5,345 nucleotides of DNA, taken from positions 1 to 5,345 of the forward strand of contig JAJPJU010000350.1 in the NCBI GenBank assembly GCA_021324035.1, written 5' to 3'. The notes below the pieces were generated by a model. That model was not told the DNA's origin. It did not search any database and saw only the letters and a program-made list of their open reading frames with translations. The position numbers were made by a program, and so were the translations under genes. Numbering within the stretch: position 1 is the stretch's first letter; every line of letters starts with the position of its first letter. Below, in pieces: positions 5,209-5,345 of the stretch. The stretch comes from Spartobacteria bacterium. GTDB taxonomy: Bacteria > Verrucomicrobiota > Verrucomicrobiia > Chthoniobacterales > UBA10450.

Positions 5209-5287
5209 TTGTAGCCTCGCGAAACGAAGCGGCTACAGAATTAAGAAATCGCGCTCGACCTTTGCGGCCGACACGGCCGCCACTACA
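5209..5287. repeat. TTGTAG ... CTACA repeat, second copy of the cloverleaf-like family
   Basis: TGTAGCC (5210-5216) pairs perfectly with GGCTACA (5231-5237). Further on, GCGGCCG-ACA-CGGCCGC (5264-5280) is a perfect hairpin followed by CTACA (5283-5287), which can also pair with the first TGTAG. The TTGTAG start, the ACA loop and the closing CTACA match the element at 649-700; the stems differ in sequence, as expected of compensatory change. It starts directly after the transpeptidase stop. Confidence 0.65.
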
Positions 5288-5310
5288 GCGGCAACTACGG
5301 CTGGTGGCTG

Positions 5311-5345
5311 GTGGATTTCTTGATCGTCGTGCTGGCCGCGGTCTT
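5311..5345 (+). CDS. Possible start of a hydrophobic protein (cut by window edge)
   Basis: From GTG at 5311 the frame reads MDFLIVVLAAV and remains open to the window end. The hydrophobic run would suit the first membrane helix of a small membrane protein. The frame is also open upstream to a TAA at 5242-5244, through the repeat. No Shine-Dalgarno site is seen. Only eleven complete codons are visible, so this could be chance; no family can be assigned. Confidence 0.25.
   Translation, partial: MDFLIVVLAAV

Noticed and set aside
4910..5323. Plus-strand frame of 137 residues overlapping the transpeptidase gene
   Set aside because: It is out of frame with the conserved YkuD domain and ends in translated repeat DNA.

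Overview
The window carries chromosomal housekeeping genes with dense intergenic repeats. On the minus strand, reading right to left, lie dnaK (complete), groES (complete) and the first 15 codons of groEL. On the plus strand, starting upstream of dnaK, lie a small zinc-ribbon/coiled-coil protein of unknown function, thymidylate synthase (thyA), a secreted L,D-transpeptidase and, at the right edge, possibly the first codons of a hydrophobic protein. All five main genes are intact or cut only by the window edge. I see no phage, plasmid, insertion sequence, CRISPR array, tRNA or rRNA.

The organism is probably a Gram-negative bacterium of the PVC group, perhaps a soil verrucomicrobium. This is an inference from several signs: a proteobacterial-type DnaK, a planctomycete/verrucomicrobium-style CxxC...CxxC zinc ribbon, an exported YkuD transpeptidase, moderately high GC, frequent GTG starts, few clear Shine-Dalgarno sites, and many short palindromic repeats between genes. 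No single feature proves the lineage.

Layout: 1-47 groEL start; 48-264 spacer with a GC hairpin and a phased CAGGAA inverted repeat; 265-561 groES; 562-742 spacer with a hairpin, a cloverleaf-like repeat and a direct repeat that overlaps the dnaK stop; 743-2707 dnaK; 2708-3119 divergent spacer with a four-hairpin element; 3120-3473 zinc-ribbon protein; 3474-3633 spacer with a CAGGATT palindrome; 3634-4437 thyA; 4438-4577 spacer with a second CAGGATT palindrome; 4578-5207 L,D-transpeptidase; 5208-5345 a second TTGTAG...CTACA repeat and perhaps a gene start.

DnaK and GroES/GroEL are the two main cytosolic folding machines, and their shared direction suggests joint stress expression. ThyA makes dTMP for DNA synthesis, and the transpeptidase acts on periplasmic peptidoglycan. 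I see no functional link between these plus-strand genes and the chaperones. I found no convincing new multi-gene system. The least explained content is the set of structured repeats, one or more in every spacer.
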